Shown one piece after another: positions 1-12,147 of a stretch of 64,000 bases of DNA. The DNA is taken from positions 1 through 64,000 of the forward strand of contig WPIO01000001.1 in assembly GCA_009760855.2 (NCBI GenBank). Direction: 5' to 3'. The translations under genes and the position numbers were made by a program. This DNA is from Cristatella mucedo. Its lineage: Eukaryota > Bryozoa > Phylactolaemata > Cristatellidae. Below the pieces are notes generated by a model, which did no database searches, was not told the origin of the DNA, and was given only the letters and a program-made list of their open reading frames with translations. Position 1 is the stretch's first letter. Every line of letters starts with the position of its first letter.

Positions 1-328
1 TGTGCGATGTTAGGAGCCATGATGTTCCGGCCTTAAAACTACAAAAATCCAAGACTATATATTCGTTCTATATTGTGCATGCAGCTTAAACCCATAAATC
101 GTATAAAAAAAGTCCATGAACCGGAAGTTAGGCTATCGCAGGCGCTGGCTCTCAAGGACTGTAGCCTGCTCGTCTGGCTTAGTTCAGCTTTTAAGGTATG
201 GTCTCGGTCGGGCTCGAGTGAAATGCATCCGTTGGCTCAGCTGGTTTCCCTTCTTCGGAGGAAGGGGGGCTTGAAAACACGTTAGCCTCCCCTTCCACAA
301 GCATTTCCATCCAGGCTTCGGCATTCGG
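1..328. other. No gene seen
   Basis: Only short frames without coding character are present. The stretch lies beyond the integrase end of the gypsy remnant and may hold its unrecognised 3' flank or LTR. I could not identify a terminal repeat. Confidence 0.4.
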
Positions 329-2551
329 TTAGGTCGCCATCCCGGTCGGCAGTAGGCAGCGGCACTGGAGTTTCGCACCAAACCAACCTGCAGCGGCTGA
401 TGTTCCCGGCATTCTGCCAGGGTCCTCCTCGTCCACAACTTTCACGCTCGCATTTATATGGTCTACGACTAGCAAGTGCCCACGATAAAGGAATTGCAAT
501 TTTGGTGTAAGACTTCTCTGCTGTGTCGGCGTATAAAAACAGGCGTAGTCTCCAACCTCAACGTTGGCTAGGTGGATGTATGGTAGAACTGACACTTGTG
601 TTGCCTTAGCAGCCTGAATGTTGTGCCTTGACACCTTCCAAGTAGTCACGAGAGCTGATCGTATACAATTTGCACGTAGTCGCCCCCTTCGCCTGTTTCA
701 CCTACAGGTAGCGCCATGTTTAATGGCAGGCGAGCCCCTAGCCTTCGATTCACAAAAAAGGGGGCTGCGATGCGTCGACTAGAGACACCACGCCATTTAG
801 CCAGTAACGCTTGTACACGTCTCAACAATGCTGTTTGGTACTAGGAAACATTGAAAGCATCTCTACAGGTGTTCCATTGAAGCGCTCTACCAACTCATCA
901 GGCTGCGGGTGGTATGGCAAAGTAGGCTGTTGCTCGATAGATCATCGGCGCACCCACTCGATCATTCGTGACACAAAGTTTCCCCTCCATCAGAGAGTTC
1001 CTGATCTGGAACATCATGTCGGTAGACAATCTCTTCCACGGGCAACTCTTTGGCCCAGGCCAGTGTCGTCTTATAAGTGGTAGGTCTTGCTTCAGGCAAC
1101 TTAATAAAGCAGCAATTGGTCATCAACAGGACGTACCAATTCCCAGCCGACGTCAGTTTGCAATTTCTCTGTATCCATGGCCAAGTCCTGTGTCCCATGC
1201 ACCGCTCGTCTGGGGGGGGGGCACCTCTGTCTATTCTCACGGACGTTTCTTGGAGTGGCATGTGATGCATTTCCTTACATACTCCACGTCTTCCACAGGG
1301 CTAAACTAGCAGTACAACTACTTTATGCAGCTTGGGGTTTTTGGCCGACTCAATCGTGTCTCGAGTAGGGCGTCGCGGTGCTATTGCTTCGCACGCGACT
1401 GCAAAGCAGCAGGTACATCCCGCTGCTTCCGGCTTTTGCTGCTTCCGGCTTTTGCTGCTTCTGGCTTTCGCTGCTTCCGGCTTTCGCTGCTTTCGGCTTT
1501 CGCTGCTTTCGGCTTTCGCTGCTTTCTGCTTTCGCTGCTTTCTGCTTTCGCTGCTTCCGGCTTTCGCTGCTTCCGGCTTTCGCTGCTTCCGGTGAGGCGT
1601 CCGTTCGTGGGGGCAAGCAATGTTTTCCGACGTTCTGGCGCATTTTGTAATACCTTGTCCGTGAAACGAGTCCAGTAAGCAACGTATCAATGGATCGTTC
1701 TATCGATTGCAATAGAACCTGTGCGTCGGGTCGGCGTGGGCTGCTACGACAGCGCCCACAGGGCCTTTCAGTAGTAGGCTTTTGTTCTTGGTGACATGAT
1801 AATGCATCCGAATTGATGTTAGCTTTTCCGCAACTATATTTTACGTCCATACTCTGCGTCTGGAGCTCCGGCTAGCCCAGCTCCTAGGCTCGGTTGGTCT
1901 TTTCTGCATTGAGGACCTACACCAAGGGCTGGCGGTCTGTCAGAGCAGATAACCAGTGGCCACAGAGACAGCATCTAAAGTAGTGGGCACACTGCAGCAA
2001 CGACAGTTAACGTCTCCCGCTCTACGCCTCTCCATCTCTAGAGTAATTAAGTTCAGCTGAATGTGGAGAGTGCGACAGAAATCGCGGTCGCGGTCGCGGC
2101 ACACTGCTCTTCATCTGACACTACTTGCCTGAGGATTCTCCTACACGAGTGCTACTGGGATCAGTACTTTGCAAAAACGGTGAAGCAAATTCCGGCAAGT
2201 GAAAAATTGGATTTGCAACAAGCCGTTCGCGTAAAGGACTGCTCACATTTGTCCGACTGCACATCGGATATGCTTTTCCTTCAGGAACAGATTGAAGAGA
2301 GGCACCTCGATTTTTTCAAACCCAGACGTGCACTTGCATAATAAGAGGCTAGCTCTGTGACCAGCTTAACCGTTTGGGAATCCGTGGGTCGAGGGCTCTG
2401 AGCAACGTTTTCCGCCACTCTCATGATCCAGCAACGTACCAGCTGATGATAACACGTGGCCCAGATAGATTACCTGGTCCATAGAGAAGTGAAATTTTGA
2501 TGGGTTGTTTAGTTTGATTCGCACAGCAGAGAGCCAGCCGATGCCCAACAC
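329..2551 (-). mobile_element. Decayed Ty3/gypsy retrotransposon pol
   Basis: On the minus strand, pieces of a Ty3/gypsy polymerase appear in the expected order, split by stops and frameshifts. At 2551-2366 a reverse transcriptase piece reads YLGHVLSSAGTL, like the RT-to-RNase H connection. At about 1850-1795 VKYSCGKANINSDALSCHQ matches the end of the RNase H domain. At 1270-962 part of the integrase core reads WYVLLMTNCCF, then VEEIVYRHDVPDQELSDGG. At 828-329 the core end and C-terminal domain include VGDYACFYTP and SLTPKLQFLYRGHLLVVDHI. The protease and gag ends and the LTRs were not found. A 16-bp minisatellite lies between the RNase H and integrase parts. The element is clearly dead. Confidence 0.85.
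1421..1592. repeat. 16-bp minisatellite inside the gypsy remnant
   Basis: About 10.7 copies of a 16-bp unit of the form CTTTCGCTGCTTCCGG, varying mainly at TTCCGG/TTTCGG/TTTCTG. Because 16 is not a multiple of three and the unit lacks stops, several frames on both strands stay open through it and give false 16-residue protein repeats. It separates the RNase H end from the integrase of the host element. Confidence 0.95.
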
Positions 2552-3347
2552 CGACAGTTTATTACCACCGCACGGAGCCCAAGGGCGAACGGCTCTCTTC
2601 GACCCCTCCTACTCCCACTGGACTCCCCTCTCCCTAGGTTGGCGTTCCCTCCTCCCCCACTCCCTCCCAGCCACAACTCATCCCGTGAGTCGGCGGGAGG
2701 ACAAAGCCGGCCTGTGAATAAACCACAGCCGTCAGACCACAGCTGACCACCGGCCTGTCCGTAGGCCACAGCCACCAGCTGTTTGACTCTGGGGTGGTTT
2801 AGAGCACTTACCGGTCTGCCTGCACTGGCAGTGTGCCGGTGAACCCAGTGTCTATGATCGAATCATGCGTACATAGAAACACAAACCACAGGTTGATCTC
2901 GAGACAGTGTGACCTCATCCTCACTAGAGCCACTGTCAGCCGCAGATAATCGGATAAAGCTGCACCAGTGCGTCATCAGTTTATAGATTAGTAGTTTATT
3001 AGAGTCATATTACTACAAAGTTCATGGTCTGTTTGAACTTACCGGAGGCGTTGGACAACCCAAAGCTCATATTCTTAAACTAGAAATGCTTATGTCTGGC
3101 CGTTGCCCGAACTAAAATGAAATATCTCAACTCATGTCAGCATGCACCTTCAGTCCAGAACTTCCTTGTGACTCCTATCACAACGCGCACGCCGGTGTAG
3201 CAGCCTTATTGTTTCCTGTGCTATGCAAACTTACATTTGCAGAATTAATTTCATGCGTCTAACCAGGTGTCCCAACTAACCAGAGGCCGTGTGTTGTTCT
3301 TTCATGCTGGTCTTTGCATGGTTTAAGCATTTTTGTAACTCATTTGT
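2552..3347. other. No gene seen; GC-rich then AT-rich spacer
   Basis: The first 230 bases are C-rich with short imperfect repeats of a CCACAGCCGTCAGACCACAG type (2724-2775). The rest shows no coding frame, splice-bounded exon or recognisable repeat. Confidence 0.4.
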
Positions 3348-3449
3348 AATTCATTTACATAGCGCCCCAAGAGAACCTCTGGGGTCGAGCCCACGGCCTC
3401 AGCCAGACCTTGGTCGGGGCGAGCACTTTAACCGCTGGACCAAACCAGC
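3348..3449 (-). mobile_element. SINE-1 copy (tRNA-derived), truncated
   Basis: Read on the minus strand it begins CTGGTTTGGTCCAGCGGTTA, like a tRNA A box, continues through GACCAAGGTCTGGC and a B-box-like GGGCTCGACCCC, and ends in a tail with AGCGC near TACAAATG. It aligns with the better copies at 61,568 and 35,272. Confidence 0.75.
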
Positions 3450-4037
3450 TCGGCGTTTGTTTGCTTGCTTGGCTAGGCATGACACTTACCTGTCATTAAC
3501 CCTTGGTTACTGCTCAGTAGCGATTGCTTAGCAGCAAGCAATCCCTACAGCTTCTATTTCAGTGACTTGAAAAACGTATGGTTAAAGATTTAGTCCTTTA
3601 AGGTGCTATGCAAACGGCTTATTACATTTGTTATAGATTGTTAGGCAGTTTCAGAACCCAAACCTAATTAGCATCTGTACCTTCCACATCCGACAGTCCG
3701 TTAATCATTATATCTCTAACTGTGAAACTTCCTTCATATAGAGTCTAGTCTCAGACAGTTCCACTTTTTTTTTAATTTCATTTCTTGCCTTTTTTACGTG
3801 TTCTACTTCTCTATTTCGGCTGACCTTCTCTGCTTGGTAGACCAATATCTGCATTGTAAGTTAGGGTAAATTTTTTGTCAGTTTATATTGCCACAGAACT
3901 TCCTGATGTGTGCTTGTTTGTGAACGCGAACGCGCAAGCATTTATTCGTGGGAGTCATCTCAATCTTTAGCACTTTCTTGAGTAGCTGCGCTCTTTGGTT
4001 CGTGGATGCATTTATTAATAGCCGTTGTCTTCGACAG
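3450..4037. other. No exon recognised upstream of gene A
   Basis: This AT-rich stretch lies just before the first recognisable exon of gene A. I found no start-codon exon here. The 5' exon(s) are either further left, beyond the gypsy remnant, or outside the window. Confidence 0.4.
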
Positions 4038-4194
4038 CAATATTTTGAACGAAAAAAATGGGAAAAGCGCCTGAAAATTGGTGACCAACCCCAGATACGC
4101 AGCTCATTGGATAGATGGCCTGTTATGAGCCAAGATATTCTCGCAGCAGTTGGCAGCCAAAGTGGCTATTATACAGCGTCGTGGCTTCCAGAAG
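4038..4194 (+). CDS. Gene A exon (N-terminal YFERKK motif)
   Basis: The acceptor TTGTCTTCGACAG precedes CAA TAT TTT GAA. The donor is CAGAAG|GTAAGC, close to consensus. The exon enters in phase 0 and leaves in phase 1. It encodes [13 protein letters not shown], then a polar stretch with [17 protein letters not shown]. An upstream exon is required because no in-frame ATG precedes the basic motif. Confidence 0.65.
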
Positions 4195-7100
4195 GTAAGC
4201 CTTTTCGTTGGCGCTTTGGCACCCCATGGCTGCACAAATCTTTATTGCAAGAGTTTGCATTTTTTTTAAAGGTTCCAATGGTCAACGCCTCGGAGCCTCT
4301 TTCGAAACGAGTAGCAGCAGAGCTCCGATACACGTGCTTTCGCCCAGCCGGTTCTTCTGCAGCAGCGGCGGCTCTCTGGATGAGAAGTCAGTGCCAAAAA
4401 TACACTCTAAAATGTACTAAATTAGTTTCACGCTTTAACCTTGCGTGACTCGAGCTTTTTGAACTTTCAGGAAGACTGCGGGCTGTAAATTAAGCAAGGT
4501 TTCTTCTACTTGCTCCACAAAGGTATGCTATTAATACAGGTAATACAGGTATAAAGCAACGACAGAGCCGATGACATGCAGGCATTTAACTAGCGGCGCT
4601 ATCCCATTCGGTAAAGAGAACTGCTTTGGCAGAACCTATCTAACGATGAAAGAGGTACTGGAGGGTCCATTGAGGTTCAACTACAATTAGCTGATGCATT
4701 AAGCCATCTTTACCACATAACTTTGAAACCATAAACAGCAATGCCATAAACCGACATCTTATACCTGCCAAACCCCCAGCAGGCACTCGTCTAAAAATAG
4801 CCTTCCTATATGGCGATAGGCTACTTATGGGTCCTCTGTTGGGCACCGCTCTCACCTTTAAGGTCTTCCCTGCATTGCTTCTCAGTAACCGCCATCCACG
4901 AAATGAGTTTTCTTATTTACAAGGGCAGTTTAGAAAGCTGACTGTCTAATACCATGCCGACATTCTTAACTCATACCGCTCAATGTTCACGGTAGCAGGA
5001 CCATGGTGCCCAAGGCGGTCTGAACAGACCAAATAATGTCTGTTCAAGCCGACTTAAAATGTATTCATTTGTGTAAGCACCCTTGGAGAACCTAACCGCA
5101 ATCCAGGTGCTTTACATCTGCTCAAGCATGTGATCTTGGCTCTTATTCTCCTATGTAAAGAATCTAAAGCATGTCTTTGAATTAATGTAGATGTTAAACT
5201 TCATATAAACAAAGCGATCTGCATAGCATTTCCAATGACATTCGTACATGAACTGTCATGTGCCAGTTTGTCGTCACCGACCCACTATTTTCAGGATTGC
5301 CTCCCATTTTTTGACGAGCTTGGTAGCCACCGCCCAGGGTTGTTCAGGCCACAGCGGCAGCCTAACACCGGAACCTTTTATCGCGAAAATGCGTCCACCA
5401 CTAAAGATGGCGAGGCATCTGTAAATACGACTGGATACGTGAACGGTGCCTTGCTTCGTGAAGGCAACTGCAACGCAAGGTCAGCTTGTAAGAGTCAAAA
5501 GCAGGAATTGCAAGCTCGTTATTTGTTAGCACTATGACAGCAAAAGTAATAAGGCATTGCGGTTTAATTTTTAGCCCAAGGGAAACCAGTGAGGAAGAAA
5601 TGATATGCTACTCAAGTATTATGGTCACGAAGCCTCGCCCAGTGGAGCAGCTAGATGATCCAAACTTGTCAATTGCACAAGGCATGCCTATCACGGTGTC
5701 ACCAATCCATCCAAGGTACGATTTACAGACTACTTTGTTCGGACACCGGAATTAAAGACATTAGAGGTGACTTCCCACGTTTGATGGTGTTAGTGGTACT
5801 GTAGTACAAAGACTAGAATTTCTCTGTTTTCTGTTTTCTTAGTACACCGTAATCGGTTACCATCATATTTTTTTAGTGGAATTTGACTCGAAGTTTCAGG
5901 TACATAATGATTTATTTCAGGCTTAATTGCAAAGTAGCTCAAAACTTAAATGGCAAGGACGAGGAAAAACACAAAGTTTTACTTATCCGACCACCATTAG
6001 ACACTTCCTTGAGTATACTTTTTCCATAGCAAGCTGGCGAAACATTTCAGCCTCAGATGATTATCTTCATAGTCAATATACATTACTAGTCATGTTAATA
6101 ATGGGAACCCCCACCGGATGAATAATTAAAAGCGAGGGATTATCAGCTGGACTACGTGGATGTTATCTGGATGAGTCCTCTACACTCAGATTGTGCCAAG
6201 AACATGAGGGGCTGAGAGGGCTGGAGGGTAATGGGCTACCACAGCCCTTTAGGTCCTCCACATCACGGAGAACTCTGCAAATCCTCTGGAAGCCCGGTAG
6301 AACTTGCGACTGAGGAGCCATAGAATTAGAGAGCGGTTCTACAAGCTAATGTGCTTCTTCAGACGGAATCGACCTTGCTTAGATGTAGCTTGAAAGACTA
6401 CTAAAACGGCACACGCTCTAAATGCACGTTCAGGGTGAATTTAAGTGAGCAAGCGTATTATGTTGTCGGAGGCGTTAAAGAAGCAACTCTCTTTGTATGG
6501 TTCTACAAGGCTAGTGTCATGCCTTCAGAGAGCCGCTTAAGGATCTCCAATCAAAGCTCGCTATCTTTATATACGGGTTGGTCTAAACAGGCTACCCGGT
6601 GGCCTATCTTCCTGTGCTGATAGCTTTAGGCTCTCTCTCCAAATTGGCAATTTTAAGAGGAGCCAAAGAGAACTTCTGGGTGGTGTGATAAATCAAAGCT
6701 TCTCAGAGAGAGCCTGCAGGTTTTCCTTTTACACATGGGTTACACCAGCCCGGCGGCCAGGGAACCTTCTGGATGCAGCATCGTTATAAGTGCAGGTGCT
6801 GTGCGACGGCGACTCCAGCATGCTGCAATGTGGCATAGACAAATGCTTCTCGGAACTCCAAGCGACTCCCACTCCCAGCTAATGCTCGCATGCGGCATCG
6901 TGCCTCAAGTCCAAGGACATATGCCTCGGTTCAGCAATTTAACCCCCAGCTGATCGCATCATAAATCAACTGCCCCCGAGGTAGTAAACCCTACTAGGAT
7001 ACTCTTTACAGTATATTGCCGCTGGGTCTTTGCCCAGGAGTTAAGGTGCTTGATCTTCATGAACCAGGATGTGGGCTTGAGTCTTGCAGTTAGCGATCCT

Positions 7101-10100
7101 TTATTGCTCACTGCAAGCGGCGGTGATAGCCGTCAAGGCTCTTCTGTCGCTATACAAATGACCGGTTGGCCAATGTTTATCACCCAAAGGTATCGTGAAA
7201 CAGCGCTGCCATATTTCCTGCAACACGCTGCCTTGCTTCCCCTCTGGATAGTCGCTGTTACTACGTCTTCGTTAGCTGATTAAACAGCCTCTTTTGTATA
7301 GCGACAGCAGAGACTTTACGTCTATCACCACCGCTTGCAGTGACAGTGAAGGATCGCCCACCGCAGGAATCGAACTCACGACCTCGAGACCGAGGTCGTG
7401 AAAAGCAACCGCCTTACCTAGTGTGCATTACGGCTCACCGATTCATGCAAACAGCCGGGCCTTCAAAGGCTTTATTAACTTTTTCGATGGGCATGGTGTA
7501 AGGTTTCTATAGGTTTTTAAAATAGTATGCAACGAAATGCAAATAGGTATTTTGAAGCATTAATGGTTCTCCCATACCCCTCATGCTTTGGTAATATATT
7601 GACGGTATTACATTTATGCAGGCATTTTCCACTGTGCTATTCCCTGAGATGCCATATGAGTCCTTTTTGCTCCCAGCTTCGTGTGTAGGCTGAGGCTGCC
7701 AATGAAGGCTCCAGTTTTGACCCGACGAGGGACTCACTTTCAGCACTTTCAGCTTTCGTAGGGGCCTAGTTGGCTAAAGTTTTGGCAGCGTACGAACCTC
7801 AAATCCTTTGGAGACCGTGCCTCTAGTTCGTATGCACTCAAAGCCTCGAACTCACTCCCGATCTGGGTCATGACATCTCCTGACATGACCACCTGTAAAA
7901 AAACTAAAAACATCTATTTATCGCAGCATTTAGTAGGTCGTTGATTCGTTCTGTGTGTGCTTATGCATGCCGACACTGCATGCTGCCACTGACCATACTT
8001 GCATGCTGACCCTGTGCATGTCACCCTAACCACGTTATTCTTGTTGTTTATTGAGCATGCTACCACTTATAATTCGATCGTGCTTCATTTGGAGCAAATG
8101 TAAAGTGCCTAGTAAGAGATTGAGTTCTCTGAGGGCACCAGATCAAATGTAATAATATTATTATTGGTTTGTACGCTGTAGCTTCATGTATCAACTTGTA
8201 GCTTAACAGTTTGGGACATCAGATGCCCACTACCGCCCTCCAAGAGAAGGGAGACTCTCGCCGTTTTCAGGAGGGGGCTAAATGTTAGCAATGCCAAGAC
8301 CAATCGCAACAATTCATATAATTCATTTACATGTGTTCTGCTGGTGAATTGTAGTTTAGCCGGCTATGTAGTGCACTTAATCAAGTTAGATTTTAGTCGT
8401 CTGGATTTTACGAGCGTCAATGTGGCAGCTGATTATGCATTTGACTTAGCCTGACATGTCCTAACATTAAAACCCTGCCACGACCCAATATAACTCTTTT
8501 TATTGAAATGCCATGCTACAATATATTCATAAGCAGACGTTGCTGTGGGCCAATGTCATCATCCAGCAAAAGATAATGAAGAAGCAGGTGTCCAGACTCT
8601 GTGCTGAGGCTAAAGAAATTGCATCAGATTCATCTCGCCGACCTGCACTGGCTCCTATTCAAGCGACGCATCGACATCAAGGTTCTGTCACCCAGTTTTA
8701 GGTCCCTTCATTCATTGGCTCCGGCTTACCTATTAGATCTACTCACCCACCAGACTAAGCATCGTACGCTCGCTTTTGCTTTCATCTCTTGAAGATCCTA
8801 CACTGTCATCTCAGTGGTTTTCACTGGAATATCAACTTAGCCCAGCCATGACCGAGGTTTTTTAATGCTTCTCCGGAAAAGGGCGTCGTACCCAAGTCCT
8901 CCAAATCGGAAATCGTTTGACCGATACTTAAAAAGCCTGGGTTAGATGCAGTTAGATCCTTGCAAACTATCGCCCAGTTTCCCATCTTTCTTTCTTATCA
9001 AAGACTCTTGAAAAAATCCCCCAGTTTCCTCTCTTGTCCTTTCCTTCGTCTTTCCCTTTTTTGTCGAAGATTTTTGAAAAAATTGTCGCTAACTAGCTGG
9101 TAGCACACATGGAAAGGAATGAAATATCGGAAAAGGTCCAATCGGGGTTCACTCGGCAGCACTCAACTGAAACTGCTCTCTTCCGTGTTACCAATGACAT
9201 CATATGCAGCAACGATGACAGGAATATCACTGCCCTAGTGCTGCTAGATCTATCAGCTGCCTTCAACACGATTGATCACGACGTACTACTTGAACTTTTG
9301 AGAACAACGATCGGTCTGGCAGACGAGGCGCCGTTAAATCTTACTTTTCTGATCGTGTTCAATCCGTGTCGCGTATGGGGGGTGAGATCTCATCCACCAG
9401 ACCAGTCGCCTTCGGAGTCCCTCAAGGGTCCGTCCTCGGTCCATTGCTTTTCTTCATGTATACTCCACCTCTGGGGAAATTGATTAAGGCCCTTGGAATA
9501 GGATATCACTTTTATGCTGATGATACTCAGCTGTATTTGTCATTCAACCGTCGGAATCTGCTGCAGCAACTGAGAAACTGAATGCTTGCCTTGTCGACAT
9601 TCGATTTCTTAAAACTAAACTACGATACAACTGAAGTGTTGCTCATACGACCCTAAGCACATGGCTAGATTAGAAGGCTTTGTTTTTCTAAAAGGGGATG
9701 CTGTTGTGCGACCGTCACCACGTGCTCGAAATTTAGATGTCGTTTTCGACAACTGCCTATGTTTTAAAAGCTTTGTTCAGAAGACTGCTTCTACAGCTAG
9801 CCATCACATCCGATCCAAATCTAAGGTTAGGAGCTGTCTTGCACGGTGGCTGGGAAAAAATGTAACTAGCTTTTTAGTTCTGTCTAGGCTAGATTATTGG
9901 AATTCCATTTTGGCTGAGCTACCGAAAAAAGCAAGTAGACCACTGCAGATGGCTATGAATATGACTGCAAGGCTAGTTTGTAAATCCTCGAGGTTTGACC
10001 AAGCTTCTCGTTTGCTAAAAAGATCTAGGATGTCTGCCGGTTGATCGACGGATGCTGAGCAAAGTTCTTACGCTGACCCACAAGGCCTACCACGGCTTGG

Positions 10101-12104
10101 CTCCTCCATACCTAGCTGAACTGCTGCACCAGTTTTAGCCTCCTCATGCCCTCAGGCCCTGTATGGACGAAAAACTAAGCGTTCCATTCCTGCGCTTAAA
10201 GACCGTTGGCGACAGAAGATTTGGCTCTGCAGGTCCTAGACTATGAAACTCTTTCTACAATTCCTGCGAAACGACAATTACTCTCCTGCTGCCGACTATG
10301 GCACATCCTTTCCAGCCGTCCTGAGCTGCTACTTCCATATTACTAGGGCAACTGCTTTCCTGACTCGGCTACGTTTCCAACTTATCTTTGTTTCGTGAGA
10401 TGAAGTCTGATGGCTACCGAATGCATACCGAAACCTTTTAGGCTGTCAGTGTGCTACATAAAACTATCCTGCAGAACACCCACATAGACTTTGGGGCTTT
10501 TTGGAGTTGCAGACAAATATACGTTACATTACATTTTGTGAATCAAATCGTTTAGCTACACCTCATGCGAACCTCAAATCCTTTTGAAACCGTGCCTTTA
10601 GTTTGTATGCTCCCAAAGCCTGGAACTCACTTTTGACTGACATCACAACATCCCCTTACTGGCCGACATTTATAAAGAAGCTAACATCGCATCTATTTAT
10701 CGCAGCATTTAGTGGGTCCACGTAATTCGTCTTTTGTGAACTTATTCGCGAAGACACTACATGCTGCCACTAACCATATTTGCATGCCAACGCCAGTCAT
10801 CTCTAACTATGTTATGCTTGCTGACATTGAGCATGTTACCACTAGCCATTCGAGCATGCTTCCTTTACAGCTTATGTGAAGTGCCTAGAAAGGGATTAAG
10901 TTCTCTGAGGGCACTATATAAATGTACTATTTTTATTATTTTTGAAGCCGGAAATAGTTCTAAAATTGTTTGTGAACTTATTTCTTGAAAATCTTGTAAA
11001 ATTGAATATACCCGACTCGAGGCCTAGGATTGATAAAGACAAAATACTTTTGCCTAAGACAACGAATAATCCAGCTTAGTGGAAACCAATACAGGAAGAA
11101 TGCATTTAGTCCTGTTAGCGCCCAACTTTCTACGGTTTTGACTGCAATCTAGGCTCTCAAAAGGAATACTTTAGTCGCGATGAATTGACTTATCAAGGTG
11201 AAGAGTCACTTTCTTATGACCACATGATTTTTAAGCAGAACATAAATAGTTATTGATTGGCGATCATTATTAAAGTTGGATAGGAGCGGCACACCCGCGA
11301 CGGCACGCCAAAACACCGTAGCATATTTCAACACGTGTATTTTCAAGCGGACGGAGGCAAGCGCACCAGTATTCAACACGTGTATTTCCACGCGAAGGCT
11401 GACATGCACACCATCATCCGACTGTCCTGTCAGATATCCTAATTACAACTGCCTGGCCTCTGCACGTCTTTACTTGAAAACTCGTTAAAATATCACCGCC
11501 ATAAATCGAAATGGCCCATAAGCTGGGAGCAATACAAAAAACTCCGCTGGGCCATAAACTGGCATCAGTGAGAATAACAAGGCAATAAACACCACTGGGC
11601 CGTAAACACTATCGGCCCTTAAAATATGGGCATCACAAATCAGCTACAACTCTCGTACAACCTGTATGTCAAACAATAACAGCGATGTTAAGAAAATTGG
11701 ACATAAAAGCAGACGCAGGCAATTGAATATAGGCAACATGAGTATACTCTTGAAGTAAGAGATTGTGATAGACGGCATCACAAATCAGCTACAACTCTCG
11801 TACAACCTGTATGTCAAACAATAACAGCGATGTTAAGAAAATTGGACATAAAAGCAGACGCAGGCAATTGAATATAGGCAACATGAGTTTACTCTTGAAG
11901 TAAGAGATTGTGATAGACGGCATCACAAATCAGCTACAACTCTCGTACAACCTGTATGTCAAACAATAACAGCGATGTTAAGAAAATTGGACATAAAAGC
12001 AGACGCAGGCAATTGAATATATGCAACATGAGTATACTCTTGAAGTAAGAGACTGTGATAGACGGCGGCGATTGCGGACATATATATAAATATGCTAAAT
12101 GTAT

Positions 12105-12147
<43 letters not shown>

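Noticed and set aside
3948-4448. Single 166-codon frame on the plus strand
   Set aside because: It is better explained as one exon (4038-4194) read through its donor. The continuation matches the next exon only in a different frame.
5921-6029. Possible short terminal exon for gene A (acceptor TTTATTTCAG, 36 codons then TAG)
   Set aside because: The phase fits the 5715 donor, but the sequence ends the protein at once, and the 15,050 exon fits the same phase and also joins the strong 18,089 exon. It may be an alternative ending.
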